DNA of 64,000 nt, taken from the NCBI GenBank assembly GCA_934047225.1, contig OW203988.1, forward strand, positions 7,908,229 to 7,972,228. The letters are read 5' to 3'. The notes under the pieces are model-generated. The model had not been told where the DNA came from, made no database searches, and saw only the letters and a list, made by a program, of their open reading frames with translations. Source of the stretch: Ypsolopha sequella (Eukaryota; Arthropoda; Insecta; Lepidoptera; Ypsolophidae). This document shows positions 1-11,900 of this stretch, piece after piece (the stretch's first letter is position 1; the number at the start of each line of letters is the position of its first letter). Made by a program: the position numbers and the translations under genes.

Positions 1-641
1 TTCATTTAAAATTTCGCAAAAATATTTAATGTGTAGACACGACATTTTTATTACTTTATTGTATTGTTAATTATTATGCCTATTTATCGCTTATTTACGG
101 TGCCTATCTTTAAATATCGAAAAGGTTTATTGTGCATAAAATCTAAATATATCTTTTTAGTCACAGCCACGTCATTGTAAAATTTCGAAATTGCCGTATA
201 TTTATGGAAAAAAAAAGTAAAATTACCGTGTTATTTAAGAACTGTTTATTATATTAATAAATTAAAATTCCGTATTTCATAATACGGTACGTAGAAATAC
301 TGCCATATAATCTGAAAAAAAATCATAGAATGCCGTATTTTACGGCAATTGCCGTATGAATAACAACACGTTTGATTTTTTCGTTCATAAATTAATGAAC
401 CCACGCACGAACGACCGAGATCAAGATCATTACGGCACAATATAAACATATCTAATACTATGGGTGTGGTCATCAGATTAAACAAAATAAACACACTGTG
501 CTATCGTGGGTAAGTCGGTCATGTAAATAAACCAACCACCATAGTACATACCGTGGTGGTTTATAGTGGCCTGAAGTTAGCTGCACAATCACGTTTGGCA
601 GCCAATTTTTCCCCCCAAACTTTTGACGTTTGTTTGTTGAG
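1..641. other. AT-rich intergenic, no gene seen
   Basis: No coding potential recognised. Between about 190 and 360 the motif CCGTAT or its complement ATACGG recurs several times, including a small palindrome CCGTATTTCATAATACGG at 271-288, suggestive of transposon debris. Confidence 0.5.
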
Positions 642-649
642 GTCATGAC

Positions 650-1233
650 TAGGGTTGCCAGACGTCCCGTATTTCCCGGGACGTCCCATATTTCAGGCAT
701 CATTTTAAACGTCCCGCCGGGACAGCCTCTGTCCCGTATTTCAACATTATTCGATTAATATTAGGCACTGCGTCGCGCATGACCGAATTATTTCAATATA
801 TTTCAAATTATTAAAAAAAGCCTGGAAATTGCAACGCTGTTTGATGACCAAAGTATTGAGTATAGGTGCAATTGAGAAGTGGAAGAAAATAATGGAAGGG
901 TTTTCCAGGAATTAAACCCCTTACATTTTTCTAATTATATCGTTTATCTTCAGTATCCCTTGTTCCAATTGCTTTGTAGAGAGGATTTTTTTCGCAGATG
1001 GCATTGAAATGGACTGACGTGCGCCGGATTTTATAAAATATGAGAAATCAAATAAATATATGTTAAAAGTCAACCATCTTCTTTAAAATATAACTAGCAA
1101 TAAAAGCACATAAAAATAAGAACGTAAAATACATGTTTTTCATTTGTCCCGGGGAAAAATTTCTAATCCCGTTTTTTTTTCTCCAAATTTTGCATTTGTC
1201 CCTTACAGGATCAAAAAATATCTGGCAACCCTA
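650..1233. mobile_element. hAT-like non-autonomous element, 8-bp duplication
   Basis: Termini TAGGGTTGCCAGA and its exact complement at the right end; flanked by the 8-bp direct repeat GTCATGAC at 642-649 and 1234-1241. GTCCCG / GGGAC motifs are repeated just inside both ends, as in hAT subterminal transposase sites. No open reading frame of transposase size. Confidence 0.85.
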
Positions 1234-1334
1234 GTCATGACCGAACCGTGGGTGTTTATAGTGGAAAATAGTTGTTTATTGTGGTAAGTTAGTTACTACC
1301 CATTTTTTGCCCCTACAAGTTTTTTTCACTACAT

Positions 1335-1740
1335 ATGAAATTTATTTGTGAACAGATTGTCGCCGCGGGCAATCTCTTGTTGTGTGGGCCATCTCCGAAG
1401 GCCGCCAGGCGGCAAGAGCAGTGGACATCTTCCTGTCAGGGAACTCCAACCTCCCCGGGCCAGGGGGCGTCATCTACGGAGGACATTGAACCAAGTATCG
1501 ATAACCATGGAGTTTTACGTAGATAGCACGCTTCGTAGCGCGTGCGCGTAGTCTTAGCCACCTGTCCGACCGCCGGCGAAGCGACTAGCTATCATAGACC
1601 ATCTTCTTGTTTGTACAGATCCCGTATGAATCACTGTAAATAACAGAGATACATAATAATTTATATTTTGATTGCCGGTGACAATTCTCGTCTCAGAAAT
1701 AGGAACTAACAAAGCCTCCGATACGGATTGTTAAGGAATC
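1335..1740. other. GC-rich island of unknown nature
   Basis: About 1340-1570 is much richer in GC than its neighbours and carries overlapping short ORFs on both strands. None resembles a known protein. The style (GC-rich block then GCCGGTGACAATTCTCGTC) recalls a solo LTR, but no flanking duplication or TG...CA ends could be fixed. Confidence 0.25.
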
Positions 1741-2487
1741 AAAGCATCAGGAAATCAAAATGAATATTTTAGCGCGATATAGACACTTTCCAGTGACATT
1801 ACCAAATATTTCTCTCGTTCCTATAAACAATTGCTCTACCATCTAACTCGCCTTCAGTGGGACAGGTTCCTTATGCGCATAAGTTTGTTACAAATCGGAC
1901 TGTAGCACGAAGACAATAAAGGATAGATTAGCTCGCAGTGGCTAACTTATGCGTGTAAGTCTCTTTCGGCCTCTGTAGTAATAATTTCGTTTCAAGTAAT
2001 CGACGATGATTCGAGTACAATGATGATGGTGCATATTTTTGTCGAAGGCATTTTCAGAGGCACAGTTATGTCGCTATTCTTTTTTTGGAATCTCATAATA
2101 TTCACAGAAAAATTTAACTGATTTCGTAGAAATTGAGATGTTGAAAAAATTAGCTTTTGCGTATTTTTTTTTCTTTGTAACGAATAACCAAGAAAAATTC
2201 CATTACATACGTAACTGTAGACAAGAATGGTATTCTATCTGCATACTGTGGAATATATTAACCCTTTATATACTATCTTACTGCGGTCGTTTGTATTATG
2301 TATCGTATTGTCGAGTGATAAAGACGATGTTGACTGTTGTCATAACGCCTTATATTTCTTTGTAACCAACCACATTCCGTAAATAGAAGATCAGTGACGT
2401 AATAATCGTGTAAGAAATAAAGAGTTAATAGTTTTGTTTTATTCCAGTGTACATTACATAATTATCCTAGACGAAGTTGTGTTTGGA
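1741..2487. other. Intergenic, no feature seen
   Basis: AT-rich sequence; the 75-codon ORF at 2138-2365 has AT-driven composition and no recognisable similarity. Confidence 0.4.
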
Positions 2488-2714
2488 CACAGTATAGATA
2501 AGTAAAATAGTATTATGTCTTCATATAAAACGGCCGAAACGCGCGCTTCCAAATCTCGGTACACACCTCATAGTAGGGGTGCGCCGCAGTTAAGTACGGA
2601 CGCAGAGAGTGTAAGACGCTACGCATTTACGTGGGCAGCCCTAATGCGTGCGTCTACCGAGCGTTGTTTCAAGGACACTGTCCTAGATGTAATACTGTTA
2701 CTTATCTATACTGT
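2488..2714. mobile_element. Miniature inverted-repeat element, possibly Transib-like
   Basis: Inverted termini ACAGTATAGATAAGTAA (2489-2505) and its complement at 2698-2714. TTGGA occurs on both sides, consistent with a 5-bp duplication if the element starts at C2488 (CACAGTAT). The GC-rich interior holds an 82-codon ORF that runs out through the right end and is probably not a gene. Confidence 0.6.
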
Positions 2715-3940
2715 TTGGATTTTGATTTTTGATCTCGTAAAAGTGTCATATGATATTACATAAAATTATTTGTTTAAATTGTGACTGTGACTTGTTTTTA
2801 ATTGTATTTCAATTGTTGTTAATGGTGTTTTAATCCGAATATTTTGTGCAGACAGTATTTAATTAATTTATTAATTATGTACCTATTTAAATGCTTTTAC
2901 TTTACGTGTGTTGAAGTGTAAGTAAAAAATATGTTAAACATCTCTTTACAGATTATACCCTACAATATTACGTAGATCTATATTTTTGTTGAAAAAACCT
3001 AAGAATGAAGTTCGTACGTACAAAAAAATCTTATTAATTTGTATAAATTATTTTTAAAGGTTTTTATGACTACACTGCGTTACTAAATAGATGTGTAGTG
3101 ATTTTGATTTATACAGCCTAATTCATACCGGAGACTTGGTTAGTGAACAGCAACGGTCCACCCAAAGAGATAATCTTATGTTCTATGCGAAATACAACAT
3201 GGTTTTTGTCTTTAAAATCAGTTACCAAGTTTCCAATATTAATTTGGCTGGATTAATCAAGGCCACCTTACATATACATACCTATGAGAGATTATTTTAA
3301 ACCAAGTAAATAACTATAACTCAATTTTAATTAAAAATATTTTAAAATCTGGTCGTGATTCTAGTTAGTATACTGGGTTAACTTCGCAGTTAATAAGATT
3401 TCGTTTATTTATTTAGATTAAGTTTTGAGTATAGTCACGTTAAATTATTTTTGTTTTTATTTGGATCGCCAAATCTATGTCAATTATACATTTACCACAA
3501 AATTAAATAAAAATCAGTTTTTAAGTATGAAGTAATCTAAATATTATGCACAGAAAAATATTATTATTTAAGGATGCAGAAGTATATCAAAAGGTTAAGC
3601 CAAAAATAAAATAAGTTATGATAATTACCTGATTGTTAAAATCTTTAAATTATCACTGTTTTGAAATGATACATATATCATTGACAATAAATTAATGTCT
3701 GTTTAGAATCATGTATCAATATTTTTAGTGTATAAAATAAATACGTTCAGCACATGTACATATTTTATTTAAAAATGTATTACCCTGTATATTCACGGGC
3801 CACGGAGTTGTCCTAATGGAGGTACAGATTTTATAGCAGGGTTTTTGAACAGAAAAGATGTCTTGCCGACTCATCTTCACAGAACGTCAAGACTTGGGTT
3901 TGTAGAGAGAGATGGGGAAACATGCACATTTTATCTTAAT
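2715..3940. other. AT-rich intergenic, no gene seen
   Basis: Low-complexity AT-rich DNA. A segment near 3780-3950 is less AT-rich but shows no reading frame worth calling. Confidence 0.4.
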
Positions 3941-3959
3941 TCCGCGTTTAGAAGACCGA

Positions 3960-5330
3960 TTTCCATTTTTTTTAGGATTCTGTACATCAAAATGAAAAAA
4001 ACGGAACTCTGATAGGATCACTTTGATGTCCGTGTGTCTGTCTGTCACGACCCTTTTGCTCGGGCCCCTTATGAGACTTCATAAATCAGGCTTCTAACTC
4101 TACGCGAAAAAAAGTTTTACCACTTTACATTTATAGAATCAATTTCATACCGCAAATGAATAAAAACCCATTGGGTGCTTTCAGTTGACTTAGAAACTTG
4201 AAATTTCGATTACAGGTAGCTCTTACAGCAGACACACAGGAAAAAATCTGAAAATTACAAATATTTAATCATTTAGAAAATTATCGACGACCAACTTAAT
4301 TATACCTTTTATATGTATATGTATATGTATATATATATACATAGAGTTTAATAGATCGTAAGTGTCAAGTTAAGTTGGTCACTCATAACTGCAGGTGGGA
4401 TTATTTACCATGTTTTTAAAGTTCCGTACCAATATTGTGTGGTGGTAACCCTTTGTGTGCGAGTTCGACTCGCACTTGGCCGCTTCTCATTGCTCGACAG
4501 AATCTTATACATTTACGACCTACCTCACAATGGCACTACAAAAGTCCAGCGTTGGTGGAGCTCCCTGAAAACAACTTTGTTTACACCTCCACATTGATCC
4601 TTAATAACTTCCTAAATAATTAAATATTGCAAATTTTCAGATTTCTTCATATACGTTTGCTTTAAGACATACCTGTAAACGAAATTTCAAGTTTCTAACT
4701 CAACTGGAAGTGCCTATCTATGGTTTTCATGGTGAGCAAATTTGTATGAAATTGATTATGTAAAGTGCAATAACTTTTTTTCGCGTTAAGTTAGAAGTCT
4801 GCCTTTTTTACAGCACCATTAGGCCGTAGACTTCTGTAGGAGGTATCAGTTTCAACTTGATATATCATGCGGGGCCGAGCAAAAAGAGGTATCAGTTTCA
4901 ACTTGATATATCATGCGGGGCCGAGCAAAAAGAGGTATCAGTTTCAACTTGATATATCATGCGGGGCCGACCAAAAAGAGGTATCAGTTTCAACTTGATA
5001 TATCATGCGGGGCCGAGCAAAAAGAGGTATCAGTTTCAACTTGATATATCATGCGGGGCCGAGCAAAAAGAGGTATCAGTTTCAACTTGATATATCATGC
5101 GGGGCCGAGCAAAAAGAGGTATCAGTTTCAACTTGATATATCATGCGGGGCCGACCAAAAAGAGGTATCAGTTTCAACTTGATATATCATGCGGGGCCGA
5201 GCAAAAAGAGGTATCAGTTCCAACTTGAAATATCATTCGGGGCCGAGCAAAAAGACCTTGACAGACAGATAGACAACAAAGTGAACCTATAAGGGTTCCG
5301 TTTATTAAATTTTACTTAACCTTAAAAAAT
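3960..5330. mobile_element. Composite lepidopteran repeat (GTTCCGTACC / GCACTTGGCC family) with internal array
   Basis: Begins with a GGATTCTGTACATCAAAA-type head and AAAACGGAAC, has a reversed GTTCCGTACC...GACTCGCACTTGGCC piece at about 4422-4495, and ends with AGGGTTCCGTTTATTAAA near 5290-5310. The same junction of the two pieces recurs around 16220-16500, so this is a family structure rather than a one-off. Confidence 0.65.
4838..5254. repeat. Tandem array, 46-bp unit, about 9 copies
   Basis: Unit GAGGTATCAGTTTCAAC...GGGGCCGAGCAAAAA repeats every 46 bp. Units 3 and 7 share the variant CCGACC in place of CCGAGC, four units apart, indicating a later multi-unit duplication. The last unit is diverged. 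The same segment is single-copy in the related repeat at 16446-16492. Confidence 0.9.
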
Positions 5331-5594
5331 ATAGCTTACTCTGATCAACTTAATGAATAAAAGACTATAATTATAATCCACAGGTTCTTTTTGTATTCAC
5401 AAATTGCTGATTATTGTAACTTACAGGTCGCACTTGCGTCACTGTTTCATCACCTTTCACACGGAAAGACCCGAAGTGAGAGAGGGACGGATTCTTGAAA
5501 AAGTTAAATTGACGGCTTTCTTCACCAATTTTATTATTAAAAAAATATATATGTGTTGATAATATATATATATATACAAGGTGTTAAGATGAAG

Positions 5595-5742
5595 TTGCGG
5601 AAGCCGAAAACTGGCGATAGTACTAGCACATACGAACAACTATCCGAGAAAAAAAAAACGGTTTCATATATTTTGGTTGGGTAGCTATTAGCTATTCGAG
5701 GATTGGCTCCATAAAACTTGTTCGTATGGACGAGTACAATCA
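5595..5742. mobile_element. Small inverted-repeat element (family O)
   Basis: Arms GATAGTACTAGCACATACGA near 5616 and the complementary TCGTATGGACGAGTAC near 5720. Related arms flank the repeat insertion at 29826-30280. Confidence 0.55.
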
Positions 5743-7835
5743 CAAACGGCGCATGAAACGCGAAAGTGGGGCCCTGCCGACAGATGTTTTTGAAACCTTT
5801 CTTCTTGTCGTGTGGTTAGTGGTTAGTAGAGTTGTTCAGGCCGCCATACTTGATTCCAAATTGGATGCAATTTGTAGAGTTTTGTAAAATTTTGGCACAT
5901 TATTGACGAAGTAACAACTGGTGCAGCATAAATTTCTAGATACTGTTGGCGGACTTCCAGGCTCTTAACTACTGCTAGATATGTAGCTAGGTTACCGAGG
6001 TATATAGCTGAGGTTGCAATTAAGTGCAGTTTTGTTTTGCTGTTGCAACATCTTTGCTATTGTTCTACACTTTGATTATTTTAGATAAATATACGAGTAT
6101 AGCTATTATCCTGTTCTATTGTTTATGGTACGTATTCTTTATTATTGTGCTGAGGACTTTGGTTTCTGGTCTGGTAATGAGAAAATTCAGGCTGTATGCA
6201 TTATGTATATTTATGATACTGACATTTTCTGAAAACAAAAAAAAAACCTTAAACTTTGCGAAAGAAACACAACTGCGAAATTAGTTGGGAAAAGATTCAT
6301 GAAGATACAATTTTCGCTTCAATATGGAACTAGTTACGTATATACTCGTATGTAATATATAAATCAGTGAATACGGTTTTCAGTTAATATTAGAGGTCTA
6401 TTCATTCATGAAGTTTGAAACGAGTTTATGAAAATCAAAATGCCACCAAAGTGAAAAGTTTTGCAACTAGATTGTGTGAAGATTTCAAGAATGTGTCGCG
6501 TAAAGCTTAGTGACCTGGAAAACCTCCACGATCATCTACCTACGGTCTGCCTACAGAGTAGCAGCATTCATTTTATAAAATTAAATGCTTTCCCACATCT
6601 ACTAGCGTAGCGTTCCTAAACTGTCAAAACTGAATTTTACATTTCTGAGGGTTATTCTCAAGTTCCTCTATTCTTTTGTTATATAAAAGATAAACATTGC
6701 CTACATCAGTTCTCAAAATCATCCATGGTTTTATTACTTTAATATTATTACCGCTTTTTAGTTTCATTCTCATCCAAGTAGCTGAGGTACAGTCAGGTAA
6801 TTAAATTCAAAGTGTGTGGAGTTATCTCTTTGTGCAATACATTTTTAACAAGACGATGGATGCATTGCGGTCGTCAGATGGAACCACTGTCTAATATTAT
6901 AACAAACAGGCTTTTCAAAACGGAAAGGTTTTGTAGCATTTAATTATTATTGTAGCATAGTAGTTTGAGTTTAAATATTGAAAATTTTTTTGCAGTATGT
7001 TATTTGCGCGACACCAACAAGCAAACTAAATTTTACTAAGAAATTTATATTTGCCGATAACCAAAAGGGTATGTTTATTGCTTTTTACCGGTTCTTAGAT
7101 AACATTCTTGCATGTTCTACCTGATTGGCCGTAGGTAAGTGTTGGTCTCGCAAACATTAGAACAATGGAGCTGGCCAAATGGCAGGCTAAAGCAAAAGAC
7201 AGCCACAGCACTATATGCTTTGTCTCTCTCACAATTTATGTCATAGAAGCTTATTATAATATTGATAACTATATACCGTTAACCCTTGCTGGTAAACAAT
7301 AACGTAATAGCACAGTATAAGAATATACTATGGTAAAAGTTATCGATCATAGGTTTCAAACGTAAAATACTTGACACTTAAGCTTCTTTCACCGACTGTA
7401 TCTTGATATATTTCTTGGATGAAAATTAAACCAATTTTAATAAATACATTTTTATATTTTTATTTGTGGAGGACTTTGAGAATCATTTTTCGACATTCTT
7501 GGATGAATGTGAGAACAACCCATGTACTGTAAGTTTTCACTCAGGTGGTTTTGGAACGGTTGACGGTTAAATTTTTCGTTTGTTATCTTTATGTCGAGAC
7601 AAGGACGGTATTTCGTGATATTTATATCCACGCGGAATTGGAAGGGTGAAGAAATCACATAACAGCACATATTTGCGGAAATAGTAGTAATTACGTATAT
7701 TATTACTAGAATCTATTTTCATAATCATATACAGGTATATATTTATATTTAATACATATATAATATAAAGTAAATATACGTTCCATATTCATTTACTTAT
7801 TAACAATCCATATTAAATAACTCGTGCATAGTAAT
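5743..7835. other. Intergenic, no gene seen
   Basis: No exon-like block. The 86-codon ORF at 6024-6284 and the 72-codon minus ORF at 7670-7452 are AT-biased and match nothing I know. Confidence 0.4.
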
Positions 7836-7837
7836 AG

Positions 7838-8005
7838 TACATTACGATACGAGAGCGATGAAACGTTTTCTGACGAGTGTGAGTTTGCGGCACGAGCCGA
7901 AGGCGAGTGCTGCAATCACACGAGTCGAGAAAAAGTTTCTCGCACGAGTTTCGTATAATTTTTTATAGTACAAGTGCGGAAAATGCCGACGTGCGTAAAG
8001 TGGTC
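7838..8005 (+). mobile_element. Dispersed repeat family N, copy 1
   Basis: Runs from GTACATTACGATACGAGAGC to GTGCGGAAAATGCCGAC. A close copy lies in reverse orientation at 16656-16827. A short hairpin GCGTAAAG...CATTTTACGC follows immediately. Confidence 0.75.
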
Positions 8006-8189
8006 ATTTTACGCACGGTGTGCTATAAACTTATTTAGTCTAACTTACTTTGCAGGATGCAGTTACCGCATTAATAAAGTAAAATATATTATGTAATCAA
8101 TTATAAAATGACTGTATGTAATTATTAATATTTGTATTAACTAATCCTAGATAATTAAGCCTTCCTTGTATATAACTAACACAATGAGT

Positions 8190-8231
8190 TCTTTTTGTTA
8201 CTCGAATAAAGAAGTATTATTATTATTATTA
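8190..8231 (+). repeat. Retroelement-style 3' tail with (ATT)n
   Basis: CGAATAAAGAAG followed by ATT repeats, the usual 3' end of lepidopteran non-LTR retrotransposons. No ORF remnant was recognised upstream. Confidence 0.45.
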
Positions 8232-8831
8232 ACATTAATAATTTGTTTGTTTGTAGTATTTTGTTTATCAATCCTCTCTTTGACCTTTATGTTCACTAAA
8301 TTTTGCCTTTTATTTTTTTAATGGTCCTGTAACAGGCCTTTGGCTCATTAGTGCTATCAAAGTCATTCGTCCTTGTCGGTCGGATAACGAGTGCTCCTTC
8401 CTAAACACGAATGCTGATGTCATTTTTTTTTCCATAAATAAATAAATACAAAAAATACAAATAAAATATTTTTTTTTTGTAAAATGTTTTCTAGTTTGGG
8501 GCTCAGTCTCTAGTTAAAAAAAACTGAGTCTCATCTTTCGGTAGCCAGATTTTAAACATATTCTATGATAAGCTACGTTTAGATTTAGTTGTCTTCTTTC
8601 ATTTTTATACATGCCTACTTTTGTACTTAATTTTATCCATAACACCACGATTTATAAGACAGATAAAACATGTCTATATTCATTTAAGCTCCGTGGTTTT
8701 AACACATGGAACCGTTCATAATTAATAAGACGTGTGATTTTGTTTTGTATAAGTAAATTTGTATCTGGTTCTAAACTTATTCCGAACATCACATTCTTCA
8801 ATAAGACTTCAAAACGCTAACACCTACTAAT
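8232..8831. other. 5' flank of GGCX
   Basis: Expected to hold the promoter and 5' UTR. It is AT-rich with no convincing TATA/initiator pair. In-frame stop TAA at 8802-8804 supports ATG 8832 as the start. Confidence 0.4.
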
Positions 8832-8994
8832 ATGATGGTGAAAGAAAAGTATCTAGTTTGGTACCAGACGTTTAACGAAAAGTTTTCATCACATTTTGGT
8901 TTCAAATTCAAGCATATAACATTTGGTAAATTAGTGGATTATTTATACTCGCCCAGGGATTCTTCGAGTTTGGCTGTGACTAGGATTCTTTTTG
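8832..8994 (+). CDS. GGCX: GGCX coding exon 1 (residues 1-54)
   Basis: Starts MMVKEKYLVWYQTF and ends SLAVTRILFG, equivalent to the human SLAVFRFLFGF stretch that opens the first membrane segment. The donor is G|GTAAGT, phase 1. The N-terminus before the FGFKFKHIT region is about 18 residues shorter than human. No acceptor was found that would suggest an upstream coding exon, but an untranslated first exon cannot be excluded. Confidence 0.92.
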
Positions 8995-11900
8995 GTAAGT
9001 ACCAATTTAGTTTTTTTATTGTTGGACTTTTTGTTGTTGGCCTTTGCTGCTTTAGCTTGAAGGAGGGGAACAGAGAGTACCCAGCCTCAATTACCGTTTA
9101 GAATAGGTACTTTCGTTGATCTATTATCAATTTATCACTATACAAGGTGTAACAGAAAGGTGTAACCATATTTGAAGAGCTTATTTAGTCAATGGTATAG
9201 AACAACTTTTACTATGGAGCCAATCCTGAAATCTCAGAAAAAAATCTGCCCTTCCATACATTTCAGCCGAGCGGCATTGCATTTTTCTATGAAAAAGTTT
9301 TTTTTTTCGAGATACAGGGTTTGTTCTATAGTAAAAGTTGTTCTATGGCATTGACTGAATAAGCTCTTCAAATATGGTTACACCTTTCTGTTACACGTTG
9401 TATATAACTTTACTTTAACTTTTTTTATATAACTTTAAACTCTCCCGTTTCGTACACATTATAATATATGTAATCCGGCAGATGTACAAATCAGCGATAG
9501 CAGAACATCTTTTAGAATCCGGGACCAACCACTGAGTAGAACTGCATAACCCGAAAATTCTCTCCACCGATCGCCATTACTACTCTAGAATTGTGCGTGA
9601 AGCGATTGAAATCAAGAAACATCCAAATAATTTCAATAGGGAAGATGGTTTCAAATTGTCTCCCACATGGAGTCTAGTTATCGGGAAATTTAAATCGCGG
9701 GTTTCTTCTCTTAGTGCATCTCTGGATACTTTGAGTGTTGTGTGCCGTGCGTGAATCAGATAACAATTAATTTTAAAGACTAAAGTGTTTATGCGGGTAC
9801 AAGGAAAATACTTCAGTCGTCACCTGCATCTCATCACTGCGCCTCGCCGTACTTGCCAGTTTCCCGTAGACCACGAGACATGCAACTGTCTCGAAACGTC
9901 GGGTGTCCCATTTTCGTAAAAAGGTAAAAATTTATCGCGGTAGACCCGATTATATATACTATAAAATTTATCACTATAACTATTTATCTGCTCAAAAGAC
10001 GGCACGGTTTGCTTGGATAGGAAAATCTTTGATAAGTAGATACCCCCTCACCCCCTTATATGACTCACCCCCTTATCTGTCATTGTCATATTATGACTCA
10101 AAAAGATATGCCAATTTAACCGCATGTATCTTGTTATAGAGTGCAATAAATTATAACTGTCGTAGCTCGTGACAGGATAACGACCATCGGCTATGATAGC
10201 CAAGTCAGGTTAGAGGATATTTAATTTAGGTACTCGGTAATTACATTTAGCACTTAACACATGATTGCTATATGTGCATAAAAATTATTTCTAATAAAAT
10301 AAGTGAGCAATAATTTCTGAGTGTCCCTTCTAGCACAAAATAACCACTTACGGAAGGTTCACTCCGCATAACTAGCGAAAACAGGCGCACGCACACATAG
10401 ACGCATACGTACGACGATCTAACGGCCGAGATCATCATACGTACGCGTCTATGCATGTGTGCGTCTGTTTTCGTTTGTTGTATGTAGTCAGCCTTCTGGT
10501 ATTATCTATTTTGTGCTTCTAGTATGTGTAGCTGGTGGTTATATCTACAGAATCTACACATGATGAGGACGCGTGCATGGCGTGCAATCTGATGAGGAAA
10601 TCGATCGGAGCCGTGAACTGGCCAAACCTTTGCCAGAGTAAAAATTTATCCAGTAGGGAATTTTAGAAAAACGCTCTGTTTCAAGTTCACGCACACAGAT
10701 GCGTGCTCTACACGCCGCCTAAGCGAAATTCTGGGAGTCTCCATATTTTTACTCTGCCTTTGCCGAACCTAGTGTTAAGCATGATCTGTTCAATTTCTTA
10801 TAGGTAGTTCCGAAACACTGTGCACCTTATAGGATTTATGTAAAACTAGCTTTTCTCCGCGACTTTGTCCATGTAGACATCCTCATAGAGCGCCATCATT
10901 TTTTCGCACAGATTTTAAAATTAAACATCTTTTGCCTTACTACGGACGTTGAAAAAATCAACGACGTCAACGCGTTTCGTCGGGCAAGGTTCAAAATGGC
11001 GGCTTATTGGCATGTGCATGTAAATGTGTGCGTGCCGGCTCGTATGTTGGTTGCGGGTTGGCTTTCTAGGGGTGCTTCAGTTGTTGGTTAACATAACTCT
11101 GTCCGGATTTTTGAACGTCCGTGATCCTTTACAGGTGTAGCGATGCTTTTCGACATCCCTGCCGAGAGAGGAGGAGCCAGCATGGACCGTCGCTGGGGAG
11201 ACCCGAAGTCCTGCCACTTCCCACTGTTTCCCTTCGTGGTCGGCCTCCCTATGCCCTACATGGCGTTGGTATATGCTGCGCTGTGGCTTGGTAACTTGTA
11301 TTTCCTTAAATGTTTTGAAACCCTTGTAAAATGCCCAGTCATTTCTATGACACATAAATATGGTTTGTTGGTTTTGTACAGCTACAAAAAAAAATCACAG
11401 CCTCTGTAATGTAAATTAGTGGTTCGAATGTCTCGATCACAAATCTGGAGGTCGCGGGTTCGAATCCCGTAAAAGCAGATTTGTATTCTGTGCTCGAAGT
11501 ACTAAACCTAACCACCTACCACCCTGGGCTCGGACGTAATAACGACGGTGAAACGTGGGTGTACGCGTGTGGACTGTGACTTTCACATTAAATCAAATCA
11601 AATCAAATCAAATTTATTTATTTCAGATCAAAGATCCGTATAAAACATGTTAGTAATAAAACGACTTATGCTATTGTTAGTAACTTATGCTAATACAGCT
11701 TACATGTATAGAAGCGTGATTCGACACCCCACTACACATGGACATGCAATCGAATCCAGTGGCGTAGAATCGGAGAGTCCCACCTGTCTACAAACGTGCT
11801 CAGCAAGCTGTTGGAGCTGGAACGCACGCGCTCCAACAGACGCACACCTTTTTCTTAATACGGCATGGAAGCCGTCGGTATAGGCCTCTGTGAACATGCC

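Noticed and set aside
2515..2763. 82-codon ORF
   Set aside because: Begins inside a miniature transposon and reads out through its right terminus.
4838..5254. CRISPR-like array
   Set aside because: Units are directly contiguous with no unique spacers, in eukaryotic transposon context.
9172..9354. 60-codon ORF recurring at 58290-58475 on the other strand
   Set aside because: It is the translated terminal region of the family B inverted-repeat element.
11433..11490. tRNA gene (B-box GGTTCGAATCC)
   Set aside because: No matching acceptor stem, anticodon arm or A-box; fits a SINE head. The same applies to 32097-32107.
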